Positions 22,381 through 31,961 of a stretch of DNA of 64,000 nucleotides are shown one piece after another; position 1 is the stretch's first letter, and every line of letters starts with the position of its first letter. The DNA is from Hydrogenophaga sp. (GTDB lineage: Bacteria; Pseudomonadota; Gammaproteobacteria; Burkholderiales; Burkholderiaceae_C): assembly GCA_030653975.1 (NCBI GenBank), contig JAURYH010000055.1, forward strand, positions 1-64,000, given 5' to 3'. The notes under the pieces were generated by a model that worked only from the letters and a program-made list of their open reading frames with translations, searched no databases and was not told the origin of the DNA. The position numbers and the translations under genes are program-made.

Positions 22381-22733
22381 GCGTGACTGCGATTGGCACC
22401 TACGATTTCCCGATGAAGGACGTGCGCGAGAACTTCCCTGCGCCATTGCTCTACATCGGCTGGGAAGACCACCTCATGTTCTGCGCGCCGTTCTGTCTGC
22501 CGCTGCCGCCAGATACGCCCTTCGGCGCGCTGTCCGCGGCGGTGTTGCCCGGCATCTACGGCTACCACCCCGACTTCGCCAAGATCGACTGGGACAAGGC
22601 CGAGTGGAAGAAAAACGGCCAAGCCTGGCAACCCGATCCGGCCAAGTCGCTGGCCGACAACGGCTTGTCGCACAAGGACGCGATCCGCTTTCGCACGCCG
22701 GGCCTGACCGGTATCAAAGGCAGTTTCAGCTGA
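22377..22733 (+). CDS. dmpO: Phenol hydroxylase P4, gamma oxygenase subunit
   Basis: 118 residues beginning MSVTAIGTYDFPMKDVRENF, overlapping the dmpN stop by four bases (translational coupling). The sequence GWEDHLMFCAPFCLPLPPDT and the FAKIDWDKAEW segment are typical of the small oxygenase subunit. Length is normal for the family. Confidence 0.94.
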   Translation: MSVTAIGTYDFPMKDVRENFPAPLLYIGWEDHLMFCAPFCLPLPPDTPFGALSAAVLPGIYGYHPDFAKIDWDKAEWKKNGQAWQPDPAKSLADNGLSHKDAIRFRTPGLTGIKGSFS

Positions 22734-22740
22734 TCGTTCC

Positions 22741-23880
22741 ATGAGCTACCAACTGACCATTGAACCGCTGGGCGCGACCATCGAGGTCGAAGAAGGGCAG
22801 ACCGTGCTCGACGCGGCGCTGCGGCAGGGCATCTACCTGCCGCACGCCTGCGGGCACGGCCTGTGCGGGACCTGCAAAGTGCAGGTGTGCGGCGGTGAGG
22901 TGGACCACGGCGCGGCCAACCCGTTTGCGCTGATGGACTTCGAGCGCGACGAAGGCAAGACCCTGGCCTGTTGCTGCACCCTGCAGAGCGACGTCACCAT
23001 CGAGGCCGACATCGAGGAGGAGCCCGATGCGCGCGTGATTCCGGTGCGCGACTTCGCCGCCACCGTCAGCCGCATCGAAGACCTCACGCCCACGATCAAG
23101 GCGATCCACCTTCAGCTCGACAAACCGATCAGCCCAGCGCCGGGTCGCCCCAAGCTGGGATGCACCCCCTCGGGGGGCCAGACGGAGCCTGGGTCGGGGG
23201 TCATTGATTTCCAGGCCGGCCAGTACATCCAGCTGGAGATCCCGGGCATCGGCCAGAGCCGCGCCTTCTCGATCGCCAATGCGCCCGCCGACGTGCAGGC
23301 CAGCAGCAGCATCGAACTGAACGTGCGCAAGCTGCCCGGCGGCGCCGGCACCACCTGGTTGCACGAGCAGCTCAAGCCCGGCGAGCGCCTGAGCGTGGCC
23401 GGGCCCTACGGCCGCTTTTTCGTGCGCGAATCGGCAAAACGGCCCTTGCTGTTCATGGCCGGTGGCTCGGGACTATCCAGCCCGCGCTCGATGATCACGG
23501 ACCTGCTCGCTCGCGGCTGCAACCTGCCGATCACCCTGGTCTACGGCCAGCGTTCGCGCGAAGAGCTGTATTACGACGCCGAGTTCCGCGAGCTGGCCGC
23601 GCAGCACCCGAACTTCACCTACGTCCCCGCGCTGTCGCACGAGCCCGAGGGCTCGGACTGGACCGGCGCGCGCGGCTTCGTGCACGAGGCCGCCAAGGCG
23701 CATTTCGGCGGTAACTTCGCGGGTCGAAAGGCCTACCTCTGCGGACCGCCGCCCATGATCGAGGCCTGCATCACGACCCTGATGCAGGGCCGCCTGTTCG
23801 AACGCGACATCTACACCGAGAAATTCCTCTCGGCGGCCGATGCCCAGGCCACGCGCAGCCCCCTGTTCCAGCGGGTGTGA
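22741..23880 (+). CDS. dmpP: Phenol hydroxylase P5, FAD/[2Fe-2S] reductase with an in-frame repeat
   Basis: 379 residues; DmpP of P. putida CF600 is about 353. It passes electrons from NAD(P)H through FAD and a plant-type [2Fe-2S] cluster (C37, C42, C45 and a fourth in LACCCTLQSD) to DmpN. The FAD motif is RAFSIAN and the nucleotide motif GGSGLSSPRSM. The roughly 26 surplus residues (SPAPGRPKLGCTPSGGQTEP, about 130-154) come from a palindromic repeat placed in the linker between ferredoxin and FAD domains, where LDKPI and DFQAGQYIQLE would otherwise join. The frame is intact, so it is probably functional. Confidence 0.94.
   Translation: MSYQLTIEPLGATIEVEEGQTVLDAALRQGIYLPHACGHGLCGTCKVQVCGGEVDHGAANPFALMDFERDEGKTLACCCTLQSDVTIEADIEEEPDARVIPVRDFAATVSRIEDLTPTIKAIHLQLDKPISPAPGRPKLGCTPSGGQTEPGSGVIDFQAGQYIQLEIPGIGQSRAFSIANAPADVQASSSIELNVRKLPGGAGTTWLHEQLKPGERLSVAGPYGRFFVRESAKRPLLFMAGGSGLSSPRSMITDLLARGCNLPITLVYGQRSREELYYDAEFRELAAQHPNFTYVPALSHEPEGSDWTGARGFVHEAAKAHFGGNFAGRKAYLCGPPPMIEACITTLMQGRLFERDIYTEKFLSAADAQATRSPLFQRV
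23128..23200 (-). repeat. Palindromic repeat, copy D (in frame inside dmpP)
   Basis: Reverse orientation relative to the copy at 12430. It keeps the CCCCCTCGGGGGG hairpin and the CGGGTCGCCCCAAG core. The second stem is AGCCCAG.../...CTGGG, different from other copies but still complementary. It is translated in the same frame as copy A: both give P-x-P-GRPK. Confidence 0.85.
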
Positions 23881-23885
23881 CCGGC

Positions 23886-24257
23886 ATGTCCATTTTTGAT
23901 TCCCGCCCCAAGTTCACTGTGCATGTCGCGCAGACGGGCGAGGCCTTCCCCTGCGCCAGCAACGAAAGCCTGCTCACCGGCATGTTGCGCCTGGGTCGCA
24001 AGGGCATTCCGGTGGGCTGCGTCAACGGCGGCTGCGGCGTCTGCAAGGTGCGCATCCTTGAGGGAGACATCAAGGCCCTGGGCCCGATCAGCCGCGCCCA
24101 CGTCACCGTCGACGAAGAGGGCCAGGGCTACACGCTGGCCTGCCGCGTGGCACCGCAGACCCCGGTGAACCTCGAAGTCGCCGGCAAATTGAACAAACCA
24201 TTTTCAAAGGGGCGCGCAGAGTCTGCGACTGCCAGCCCGATTCCTCAGCAGCAGTAA
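23886..24257 (+). CDS. dmpQ: Chloroplast-type [2Fe-2S] ferredoxin (XylT/DmpQ type)
   Basis: 123 residues from the ATG at 23886; a GTG at 23877 overlapping the dmpP stop is possible. Cluster cysteines are in CVNGGCGVCKV and LACRV. In CF600 and TOL plasmids this ferredoxin re-reduces the oxidised iron of catechol 2,3-dioxygenase, protecting it from substrate inactivation, which fits its place directly before dmpB. The last 20 residues (after KLNKPFSKG) are a poorly conserved tail. Confidence 0.9.
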   Translation: MSIFDSRPKFTVHVAQTGEAFPCASNESLLTGMLRLGRKGIPVGCVNGGCGVCKVRILEGDIKALGPISRAHVTVDEEGQGYTLACRVAPQTPVNLEVAGKLNKPFSKGRAESATASPIPQQQ

Positions 24258-24278
24258 TTCAATCAAAGGAGACAAATC

Positions 24279-25223
24279 ATGGGTGTGATGCGCATCGGGC
24301 ACGCGAGCCTGAAGGTGATGGACATGGAAGCCGCGGTCAGGCACTACGAAAACGTGCTCGGCATGAAGACGACCATGAAAGACAAGGTCGGCAACGTCTA
24401 CCTCAAGTGCTGGGACGAGTGGGACAAGTTCTCGCTGGTGCTGACGCCGTCGGACCAGGCTGGCCTGAACCACGTGGCCTACAAGGTCGAGAAGGACGCC
24501 GACCTCGACACACTGCAAGCAAGCGTGGAAGCCTGGGGCGTGAAGACCACGATGCTGCCCGAAGGCACACTGCCTTCCACCGGTCGCATGCTGCAATTCA
24601 ACCTGCCCAGCGGCCACGAAATGCGCCTCTATGCGATGAAGGAATACGTGGGCACCGAGGTCGGCACCACCAACCCCGACCCGTGGCCGGACGGCCTCAA
24701 GGGCGCCGGTGCCCACTGGCTGGACCACCTGCTGCTGATGTGCGAGATGAACCCGCCGGAGGGCATCAACACCGTGGCCGACAACACGCGTTTCATGACC
24801 GAGGCACTGGACTTCTTCCTGACCGAACAGGTGCTGGTCGGCCCCGAGGGCAACATGCAGGCCGCCACCTGGATGAGCCGCACCACCACACCGCACGACA
24901 TCGCCTTCGTGGGTGGTCCGCGCAGCGGCCTGCACCACATCGCGTTCTTCCTGGACTCGTGGCACGACGTGCTCAAGGCAGCGGACGTGATGGCCAAGAA
25001 CAAAACCAAGATCGACGTCGCCCCGACGCGCCACGGCATCACGCGCGGCGAGACGATCTACTTCTTCGACCCGAGCGGCAACCGCAACGAAACCTTTGCG
25101 GGCCTGGGCTACCTGGCGCAGCGCGACCGGCCGGTGACCACCTGGACGGAAGACAAGCTGTGGAGCGGCATCTTCTATCACACGGGTGAAGCGGTGCCGT
25201 CCTTCACCGACGTGTACACATGA
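24279..25223 (+). CDS. dmpB: Catechol 2,3-dioxygenase (type I extradiol)
   Basis: 314 residues, preceded by AAAGGAGAC. It cleaves catechol next to the hydroxyls to give 2-hydroxymuconic semialdehyde. The two-domain vicinal oxygen chelate fold is clear. The Fe(II) ligands are His in WLDHLLLM, His in SGLHHIAFF and Glu in [12 protein letters not shown]. It begins the lower pathway part of the operon. Confidence 0.96.
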   Translation: MGVMRIGHASLKVMDMEAAVRHYENVLGMKTTMKDKVGNVYLKCWDEWDKFSLVLTPSDQAGLNHVAYKVEKDADLDTLQASVEAWGVKTTMLPEGTLPSTGRMLQFNLPSGHEMRLYAMKEYVGTEVGTTNPDPWPDGLKGAGAHWLDHLLLMCEMNPPEGINTVADNTRFMTEALDFFLTEQVLVGPEGNMQAATWMSRTTTPHDIAFVGGPRSGLHHIAFFLDSWHDVLKAADVMAKNKTKIDVAPTRHGITRGETIYFFDPSGNRNETFAGLGYLAQRDRPVTTWTEDKLWSGIFYHTGEAVPSFTDVYT

Positions 25224-25250
25224 TCACCCCCCTGCGCCGCTGACGCGGCT

Positions 25251-25328
25251 TCCCCCCTCCGTGGCGCGCCTTCGGCGCTTCGAGGGGGGACGGCACCTGA
25301 GGCCCGGCGAAGCCGGTTCCTCGGTGCC
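25251..25328. repeat. Double-hairpin repeat between dmpB and the GlcG-like gene
   Basis: Two adjacent hairpins. The first is TCCCCCCTC (25251-25259) paired with GAGGGGGGA (25282-25290), with an inner GCGCC-TTC-GGCGC. The second is GGCACC (25292) paired with GGTGCC (to 25328), with GAGG/CCTC and CCGGC/GCCGG inside. It fills most of the 145-bp gap in an otherwise tight operon. It is related in style, not sequence, to the 78-bp family. Confidence 0.8.
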
Positions 25329-25368
25329 CCTGGGTTCAAGTCCCCTCACGCCAACACCGCTTCCTTTC

Positions 25369-25800
25369 ATGTCACCCGCACTCTCTGTTCCCTCTTCCGT
25401 GATCACGGCGCAGGCGGCCTCGCTGGCTTGCCAGGCTGCCGTTGCGCACGCAGAAGCATTGGGCATACGCATCAACGTGGCCGTGACCGATGCGTCGGGC
25501 GTCCTCGCCGCCTTCTTGCGCATGCCCAACGCGTTTCTGCATTCCATCGACATCGCCATCGACAAGGCCTACACCGCCGCGAGCTTCGGCTTTCCGACCT
25601 CGAAGTGGGGCGGCGTCATCGGCGACGACGAGCTGCTGCGCATCGGCCTGAACCAGCGCCAGCGGCTGGTCTTGTTCGGTGGCGGCCTGCCCATCGTCGA
25701 GCACGGCACGCGCATCGGTGGCATCGGCGTCTCCGGCGGCTCGGCCGAGCAAGACGAAGCCTGCGCCCGCGCCGGCCTGAAGGCCCTGGGCATCGACTGA
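25369..25800 (+). CDS. GlcG/HbpS-family haem-binding-like protein
   Basis: 143 residues from the ATG at 25369. It matches the GlcG/HbpS (DUF336) fold: INVAVTDASGVLAAFLRM, the IDIAIDKAYTAASFG helix, GGGLPIVEHGTRIGGIGVSGG and a final helix. Such genes recur in catabolic operons, but the biochemical role there is not settled. The open frame reaches back through the repeat to 25186, but that part is not protein-like. Confidence 0.85.
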   Translation: MSPALSVPSSVITAQAASLACQAAVAHAEALGIRINVAVTDASGVLAAFLRMPNAFLHSIDIAIDKAYTAASFGFPTSKWGGVIGDDELLRIGLNQRQRLVLFGGGLPIVEHGTRIGGIGVSGGSAEQDEACARAGLKALGID

Positions 25801-25822
25801 TTTTTCATCTCCCTCACGCACC

Positions 25823-27277
25823 ATGAAACAGTTCCACAACTTCATCAACGGCGAGTTCGTCGCCACCGGCAAGACCTTCGAGAACCGCAACCCGGCGACC
25901 AACGCCGTGGTCGGCCTGGTCCATGAAGCGGGTCAGGCCGAGGTCGACGCCGCTGTCGACGCCGCGCACGCCGCGCTCCAGGGCGACTGGGGCCGCATGA
26001 GCGTGGTCAGGCGCACCGAGCTGCTGCACGCCGTGGCCGACGAGATCAACCGCCGCTTCGACGACTTCCTCGAAGCCGAACTGGCCGACACCGGCAAGCC
26101 GCGTTCGCTGGCCAGCCACATCGACATCCCGCGCGGCGCGGCCAACTTCAAGGTGTTCGCCGACATCGTGAAAAACGTGCCGACCGAGAGCTTCCAGATG
26201 ACCACGCCCGACGGCGGCACCGCCGTGAGCTACGCCATCCGCTCACCGCTGGGCGTGGTCGGCGTGATCTGCCCCTGGAACCTGCCGCTGCTGCTGATGA
26301 CCTGGAAGGTCGGCCCGGCCCTGGCCTGTGGCAACACCGTGATCGTCAAACCCTCGGAAGAAACCCCGGCCACCGCGACGTTGCTGGGCGAGGTGATGAA
26401 CGCGGTCGGCGTGCCCAAGGGCGTGTACCAGGTGCTGCACGGCTTCGGCCCCGGTTCGGCGGGCGAATTCATCACCAAGCACCCGCGCGTCAACGGCATC
26501 ACCTTCACCGGCGAGACCCGCACCGGCGAAGCCATCATGGCCGCTGCGGCCAAGGGCGTGCGCCCGGTCAGCTTCGAACTCGGCGGCAAGAACGCCGGCA
26601 TCGTGTTCGCCGACGCCGACTTCGACAAAGCGGTCGCGGGCATCACCCGCAGCGCGTTCGAGAACTGCGGCCAGGTCTGCCTGGGCACCGAGCGCGTGTA
26701 CGTGCAGCGCCCGATCTTCGACCGGTTCGTGGCCGCGCTGAAGGCCAGCGCGGAAGGCCTGAAGGTCGGCCCGTCCGACGAACCCGGCGTGAACCTGGGC
26801 CCGCTGATATCCGCCGAGCACCGGCAGAAGGTGCTGGGCTACTACGCAAAAGCGAAGGACGAAGGCGCGACCGTGGTCACCGGCGGCGGTGTGCCGGCTA
26901 TGCAGGGCGAGTTCGCCAACGGCCATTTCGTGCAACCCACCATCTGGACCGGCTTGCCCGAGAGCGCCAGCGTCGTGCGCGAAGAGATTTTTGGTCCCTG
27001 CTGCCACATCGCACCGTTCGACACCGAAGAAGAAGCGATTGCCCTGGCCAACGCCACCGACTACGGCCTGGCCACCACCGTGTGGACACAGAACCTCGGG
27101 ACCGCGCACCGCATGGCCGCAGCCATCGAGGTGGGGCTGTGCTGGATCAACAGCTGGTTCCTGCGCGACCTGCGCACCGCGTTTGGCGGCGCCAAGGCCT
27201 CGGGCATCGGCCGCGAAGGCGGTGTGCATTCGCTGGAGTTCTACACGGAACTCAGGAACGTCATGGTGAAGCTGTGA
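25823..27277 (+). CDS. dmpC: 2-Hydroxymuconic semialdehyde dehydrogenase
   Basis: 484 residues, NAD-dependent aldehyde dehydrogenase. It oxidises 2-hydroxymuconic semialdehyde to 4-oxalocrotonate (enol), the entry to the oxalocrotonate branch. The catalytic glutamate is in FELGGKN and the cysteine in ENCGQVCLG. VICPWNLPLLLM is the conserved substrate-tunnel segment. It overlaps the dmpD start. Confidence 0.95.
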   Translation: MKQFHNFINGEFVATGKTFENRNPATNAVVGLVHEAGQAEVDAAVDAAHAALQGDWGRMSVVRRTELLHAVADEINRRFDDFLEAELADTGKPRSLASHIDIPRGAANFKVFADIVKNVPTESFQMTTPDGGTAVSYAIRSPLGVVGVICPWNLPLLLMTWKVGPALACGNTVIVKPSEETPATATLLGEVMNAVGVPKGVYQVLHGFGPGSAGEFITKHPRVNGITFTGETRTGEAIMAAAAKGVRPVSFELGGKNAGIVFADADFDKAVAGITRSAFENCGQVCLGTERVYVQRPIFDRFVAALKASAEGLKVGPSDEPGVNLGPLISAEHRQKVLGYYAKAKDEGATVVTGGGVPAMQGEFANGHFVQPTIWTGLPESASVVREEIFGPCCHIAPFDTEEEAIALANATDYGLATTVWTQNLGTAHRMAAAIEVGLCWINSWFLRDLRTAFGGAKASGIGREGGVHSLEFYTELRNVMVKL

Positions 27278-28137
27278 ACGCCCCTCACAACCCTGAAATT
27301 GCGCTGAGCATCCGCACCGGCGCGTTCAACAGCAACGTGCACGACCTCGGCGTCTCCAAGCCGGGTCAACCACCGGTGCTGTTCATCCACGGCTCCGGCC
27401 CCGGTGTCAGTGCCTGGGCCAACTGGCGTCTGGCGATGCCGGTCATTGCACAGGACCGCCGCGTGATCGCGCCCGACATGGTGGGCTTCGGCTACACCGA
27501 CCGGCCGGCGGGCATCACCTACAACATGGACACCTGGGTTCAGCAGGCGCTGGACCTGATGGACGCGATGGGCATCGAGCAGGCCGACGTGGTGGGCAAC
27601 AGCTTTGGCGGCGCGCTCTCGCTGGCCCTGGCGATCCGCGCGCCCCAGCGCGTGCGCCGCCTGGTGCTGATGGGCTCGGTCGGCGTACCCTTCCCCATCA
27701 CGCCCGGGCTCGATGCCGTGTGGGGTTACGAGCCCTCTCTGGAGAACATGAAAAAGCTGCTGGACATCTTTGCCCACAGCCGCGCGCTGGTGACCGACGA
27801 GCTGGCGCAGTTGCGCTACCAGGCCAGCATCCGCCCCGGTTTCCAGGAGTCGTTCTCGGCCATGTTCCCGGCCCCGCGCCAGGCTTCAGTCGACGCCATG
27901 GCCAGCCCCGAGGCCGCCATCCGCGCGCTGCCGCACGAGACCCTGATCGTGCACGGCCGCGAAGACCAGGTGATCCCCCTGCAGAACTCGCTGACGCTGA
28001 GCCAGTGGATTCCCAACAGCCAGTTGCACGTATTCGGACACTGCGGCCACTGGACGCAGATCGAACACGCCGCGCGCTTCGCGCAGCTGGTGCGCAATTT
28101 CCTCACCGAAGCCGACAACCAACCACCCCAGGCCTGA
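27274..28137 (+). CDS. dmpD: 2-Hydroxymuconic semialdehyde hydrolase
   Basis: 287 residues from a GTG that overlaps the dmpC stop (GTGA). Alpha/beta-hydrolase that splits ring-fission product to 2-oxopent-4-enoate plus formate, needed for substituted phenols that give ketones. Catalytic triad: Ser in GNSFGG, Asp in HGREDQVIPL, His in FGHCGHWTQIEH. HGSGPGVSAWANW is the family signature. No ATG exists near the start. Confidence 0.94.
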   Translation: MNAPHNPEIALSIRTGAFNSNVHDLGVSKPGQPPVLFIHGSGPGVSAWANWRLAMPVIAQDRRVIAPDMVGFGYTDRPAGITYNMDTWVQQALDLMDAMGIEQADVVGNSFGGALSLALAIRAPQRVRRLVLMGSVGVPFPITPGLDAVWGYEPSLENMKKLLDIFAHSRALVTDELAQLRYQASIRPGFQESFSAMFPAPRQASVDAMASPEAAIRALPHETLIVHGREDQVIPLQNSLTLSQWIPNSQLHVFGHCGHWTQIEHAARFAQLVRNFLTEADNQPPQA

Positions 28138-28141
28138 ACCC

Positions 28142-28918
28142 ATGATCTCCATTGAAACCCTCGGCGACGAGCTCTACACCGCGCTGCGCGACCGGCAGGT
28201 CGTCGACCCGCTGTCCACCCGCTTCCCCGACATCACCATCGAGCAGGCCTACCGCATCCAGGAGCGGATGCTGCAGCGCCGCCTGCAGGACGGCGAACGG
28301 ATCGTCGGCAAGAAGATCGGCGTGACCTCCGCCGCCGTGATGAACATGCTCGGCGTGCACCAGCCGGACTTCGGCTACCTGACCGACGCGATGATCGTCA
28401 ACCAGGGCGAGGCCATCGACATCTCGACGCTGATCCAGCCGAAGGCCGAGGGCGAGATCGCCTTCCTGCTCAAGCGCGACCTGATGGGGCCTGGCGTGGG
28501 CGTGGCCGACGTGCTGGCCGCCACCGAGTGCGTGATGCCCTGCTTCGAGATCGTCGACTCGCGCATCCGCGACTGGAAGATCAAGATCACCGACACCGTG
28601 GCCGACAACGCGTCGTGTGGCGTGTTCGTGCTGGGCGACCGCGCGGTCAGCCCGCTGGCGCTGGACCTGCAGACCTGCGGCATGGTGCTGGAGAAGAACG
28701 GCGAGGTCGTCGCCACCGGCGCCGGCGCCGCGGCCCTGGGCTCGCCGCTGAACGCCGTGGCCTGGCTGGCCAACACCATGGGCCGCCTGGGCATCGGCCT
28801 GAAGGCCGGCGACGTGATCCTCTCGGGCGCGCTCGCCGCCATGTTCCCGGCCCAGAAGGGCGACCACTTCCGTGTGTCGATTGGCGGACTGGGCGAGTGC
28901 TCGGTGCGTTTCAACTGA
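28142..28918 (+). CDS. dmpE: 2-Oxopent-4-enoate hydratase
   Basis: 258 residues of the hydratase/decarboxylase family. It adds water to 2-oxopent-4-enoate, giving 4-hydroxy-2-oxovalerate. Conserved stretches are GKKIGVTSAAVMNMLGV, QPKAEGEIAFLL (acidic Mg2+ ligands), EIVDSRIRDWKIKITDTVADN and the final GGLGECSVRF. It resembles DmpE more closely than the next gene, which has the decarboxylase features. Confidence 0.92.
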   Translation: MISIETLGDELYTALRDRQVVDPLSTRFPDITIEQAYRIQERMLQRRLQDGERIVGKKIGVTSAAVMNMLGVHQPDFGYLTDAMIVNQGEAIDISTLIQPKAEGEIAFLLKRDLMGPGVGVADVLAATECVMPCFEIVDSRIRDWKIKITDTVADNASCGVFVLGDRAVSPLALDLQTCGMVLEKNGEVVATGAGAAALGSPLNAVAWLANTMGRLGIGLKAGDVILSGALAAMFPAQKGDHFRVSIGGLGECSVRFN

Positions 28919-28946
28919 CCCCGCCCCTTTCAGACCGCACACCACC

Positions 28947-29735
28947 ATGAACCTCGACAAAGCCACCATCGACGCCCTGGCCGAACGCCTGGAGAACTGC
29001 CAGCTGCAGGCGCAGGACACGCACAAGATCACCGACGACTTTCCCGACATGGACTGGGCCGACGCCTATGCCATCCAGGCCGCCATCCTCGCGCGCAAGC
29101 AGGCGCGCGGCCTCAGGCTCGCGGGCCTCAAGGCCGGCCTGACCTCGTTCGCCAAGATGAAGCAGATGGGCGTGAGCTCGCCCGTGTTCGGCTGGATGAC
29201 CGACGACTACGCGGTGCCGCACGGCGGCGAAGTGAAGACCAGCGAACTGATCCACCCCAAGGTCGAGCCCGAGATCGCCTTCGTGCTCAAGAAGCCGCTC
29301 AGCGGCCCGGGCTGCCACATCGGCACCGTGCTGGCCGCGACCGACTTCGTGCTGCCCGGCATCGAGGTGATCGACAGCCGCTACCGCGACTTCAAGTTCG
29401 ACCTCAAGAGCGTGATCGCCGACAACACCTCGGCCGCGCGCTTCGTGGTCGGCGGCCAGCCGATGAAGGTCGACGGCCAGGACCTGCGCACCGTCGGCAT
29501 CGTGATGGAGAAGAACGGCCAGCCCGTGGCCTTCGGCGCCGGCGCCGCCGTGCTCGGCCACCCGGCCACCGCCATTGCCATGCTCGCCAACCACCTGGGC
29601 GCGCGCGGGGAAGAGATCCCCGCCGGCACGCTGATCCTGTCCGGCGGCATCACCGAAGCGGTGTCCGTCCAGGCCGGTGACTCTGTGACCCTGAAGGTCC
29701 AGGGCATGGGCAGCACCGGCCTCCGTTTCATTTGA
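28947..29735 (+). CDS. dmpH: 4-Oxalocrotonate decarboxylase
   Basis: 262 residues from the ATG at 28947. Same superfamily as dmpE but with decarboxylase traits: [20 protein letters not shown] near the start, [29 protein letters not shown] and [19 protein letters not shown]. It converts 2-oxo-3-hexenedioate to 2-oxopent-4-enoate and in CF600 forms a complex with the hydratase. It lies next to dmpE here, whereas CF600 has FG between them. Confidence 0.92.
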   Translation: MNLDKATIDALAERLENCQLQAQDTHKITDDFPDMDWADAYAIQAAILARKQARGLRLAGLKAGLTSFAKMKQMGVSSPVFGWMTDDYAVPHGGEVKTSELIHPKVEPEIAFVLKKPLSGPGCHIGTVLAATDFVLPGIEVIDSRYRDFKFDLKSVIADNTSAARFVVGGQPMKVDGQDLRTVGIVMEKNGQPVAFGAGAAVLGHPATAIAMLANHLGARGEEIPAGTLILSGGITEAVSVQAGDSVTLKVQGMGSTGLRFI

Positions 29736-29754
29736 AGTTCAGAGAAAGACAGCC

Positions 29755-30669
29755 ATGAGCAAGAAGATCAAGTGCGCCCTGATCGGGCCCGGCAACATCG
29801 GCACCGACCTGCTGGCGAAACTGCAGCGCAGCGCGGTGCTCGAACCCGTCTGGATGGTCGGCATCGACCCCAACTCCGACGGCCTCAAGCGCGCCAAGGA
29901 AATGGGCATCAAGACCACCGCCGACGGCGTGGACGGCCTGATCCCTCACATGAAGGCCGACGGCGTTCAGATCGTGTTCGACGCCACCAGCGCCTACGTG
30001 CACGCCGAGAACTCGCGCAAGGTCAATGAACAGGGCGCGATGATGATCGACCTCACGCCCGCGGCCATCGGCCCCTACTGCGTGCCGCCGGTCAACCTCA
30101 AGCAGCACGTCGGGCAGCGCGAGATGAACGTGAACATGGTCACCTGCGGCGGCCAGGCCACGATCCCCATGGTTTACGCGGTCAGCCGCGTGCAGCCCGT
30201 GGCCTACGGCGAGATCGTCGCCACCGTGTCGTCCAAATCGGTCGGCCCCGGCACGCGCAAGAACATCGACGAGTTCACCCGCACCACGGCCGGCGCGGTC
30301 GAGAAGGTCGGCGGCGCGAAGAAGGGCAAGGCCATCATCGTGATCAACCCGGCCGAGCCGCCGCTGATCATGCGCGACACGGTGCACTGCCTGACCGAAG
30401 GCACACCCGACCAGGCCGCGATCACGAAGTCGATCCACGACATGATCAGGGAGGTGCAGAAGTACGTGCCGGGCTACAAGCTGGTCAACGGCCCGGTCTT
30501 CGACGGCAACCGCGTCTCGGTCTTCATGGAGGTCGAGGGCCTGGGCGACTACCTGCCCAAGTACGCCGGCAACCTGGACATCATGACCGCCGCTGCCGCG
30601 CGCACCGCCGAGATGTTTGCCGAAGAAATCCTCAAGGGCGAACTGGTCCTCGAACCGGTCGCCGCCTGA
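29755..30669 (+). CDS. dmpF: Acetaldehyde dehydrogenase (acylating)
   Basis: 304 residues. It oxidises acetaldehyde with CoA and NAD+ to acetyl-CoA, taking acetaldehyde by channel from the partner aldolase DmpG. The Rossmann start is [18 protein letters not shown] and the catalytic cysteine lies in [17 protein letters not shown]. It precedes dmpG, matching the DmpFG complex. Confidence 0.95.
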   Translation: MSKKIKCALIGPGNIGTDLLAKLQRSAVLEPVWMVGIDPNSDGLKRAKEMGIKTTADGVDGLIPHMKADGVQIVFDATSAYVHAENSRKVNEQGAMMIDLTPAAIGPYCVPPVNLKQHVGQREMNVNMVTCGGQATIPMVYAVSRVQPVAYGEIVATVSSKSVGPGTRKNIDEFTRTTAGAVEKVGGAKKGKAIIVINPAEPPLIMRDTVHCLTEGTPDQAAITKSIHDMIREVQKYVPGYKLVNGPVFDGNRVSVFMEVEGLGDYLPKYAGNLDIMTAAAARTAEMFAEEILKGELVLEPVAA

Positions 30670-30685
30670 TCCGGAGCACCCCACC

Positions 30686-31720
30686 ATGAGCCAGAAAAAA
30701 ATCACCCTGCACGACATGACCCTGCGCGACGGGATGCACCCCAAGCGCCACCTGATGACGCTCGACCAGATGAGAGCAATAGCCTGCGGCCTCGACGCCG
30801 CCGGTGTGCCGCTGATCGAAGTGACCCACGGCGACGGCCTGGGCGGCTCCAGCGTCAACTACGGCTTTCCGGCGCACACCGACGAGGAGTACCTGGGCAC
30901 CGTGATCCCGCTGATGAAGCAGGCCAAGGTGTCCGCGCTGCTGCTGCCCGGCATCGGCACCGTTGACCACCTGAAGATGGCGCACGGCCTGGGCGTGCAC
31001 ACCATCCGCGTCGCCACGCACTGCACCGAAGCCGACGTCAGCGAACAGCACATCACCTACGCGCGCCAGCTCGACATGGACGTGGTCGGCTTCCTGATGA
31101 TGGCCCACATGAACAGCCCCGAAGGCCTGGTCAGGCAGGCGAAGCTGATGGAGAGCTACGGCGCCAACTGCATCTACGTCACCGACTCGGCCGGCTACAT
31201 GCTGCCCGCCGACGTGAAGGCCCGCCTGCAGGCGGTGCGCGACGCGCTCCAGCCCGAAACCGAGCTGGGCTTCCACGGCCACCACAACCTCGCCATGGGC
31301 ATCGCCAACTCGGTCGCCGCCATCGAATGCGGCGCCACGCGCATCGACGCCGCGGCCGCCGGCCTGGGCGCGGGCGCGGGCAACACCCCCATGGAAGTGC
31401 TGGTCGCCGTGCTCGACCGCATGGGCGTGAGCACCGGCGTCGACGTCTGGAAGATCCAGGACGTGGCCGAAGACCTGGTGGTGCCGATCATGGACTTCCC
31501 GATCCGCATCGACCGCGACGCGCTCACGCTCGGCTACGCCGGCGTCTACGGCAGCTTCCTGCTGTTCGCCAAGCGCGCGGCGGTGAAGTACGGCCTGCCG
31601 GCGCGCGACATCCTCGTCGAGCTGGGCCGCAAGAAGATGGTCGGCGGGCAGGAAGACATGATCGAAGACACCGCCATGACCATGGCCCGCGAGCGCGGTC
31701 TGCTGCGCGCGGCCGCCTGA
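30686..31720 (+). CDS. dmpG: 4-Hydroxy-2-oxovalerate aldolase
   Basis: 344 residues from the ATG at 30686. It cleaves 4-hydroxy-2-oxovalerate to pyruvate and acetaldehyde. The HMG-CoA-lyase-like TIM barrel begins [17 protein letters not shown] with the metal-binding Asp; [15 protein letters not shown] carries the two metal histidines. A C-terminal helical communication domain contacts DmpF. Spacing to dmpF is 16 bp. Confidence 0.96.
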   Translation: MSQKKITLHDMTLRDGMHPKRHLMTLDQMRAIACGLDAAGVPLIEVTHGDGLGGSSVNYGFPAHTDEEYLGTVIPLMKQAKVSALLLPGIGTVDHLKMAHGLGVHTIRVATHCTEADVSEQHITYARQLDMDVVGFLMMAHMNSPEGLVRQAKLMESYGANCIYVTDSAGYMLPADVKARLQAVRDALQPETELGFHGHHNLAMGIANSVAAIECGATRIDAAAAGLGAGAGNTPMEVLVAVLDRMGVSTGVDVWKIQDVAEDLVVPIMDFPIRIDRDALTLGYAGVYGSFLLFAKRAAVKYGLPARDILVELGRKKMVGGQEDMIEDTAMTMARERGLLRAAA

Positions 31721-31730
31721 AGGAGACCCC

Positions 31731-31922
31731 ATGCCATTCGCACAGATCTACATGCTCGAAGGCCGCACGCCCGAGCAGAAGAAGGCCGTGATCGAGAAGG
31801 TCACCGCAGCCCTGCAGGAAGCGGTGGGGGCACCCAAGGAAGCGATCCGGGTCTGGATCCACGAGATGCCCAAGGAGAACTGGGGCATCGCCGGGGTCTC
31901 GGCGAAAGACCTGGGGCGCTGA
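31731..31922 (+). CDS. dmpI: 4-Oxalocrotonate tautomerase
   Basis: 63 residues. After removal of Met the catalytic base is Pro-1 (MPFAQIYMLEGRT). Arg residues near 11 and 39 and the family length of about 62 agree. It converts the enol form of 4-oxalocrotonate to the keto form. It ends the standard dmp gene set. Confidence 0.95.
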   Translation: MPFAQIYMLEGRTPEQKKAVIEKVTAALQEAVGAPKEAIRVWIHEMPKENWGIAGVSAKDLGR

Positions 31923-31961
31923 CCTGCCCGGCGCCCTGCACCGCGACGCAGCGCCAGCGCC

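Noticed and set aside
25331..25352. A tRNA T-arm-like string (GGGTTCAAGTCCC) after the dmpB repeat
   Set aside because: Only three of the five stem pairs form, and no acceptor, D or anticodon arms can be built around it.
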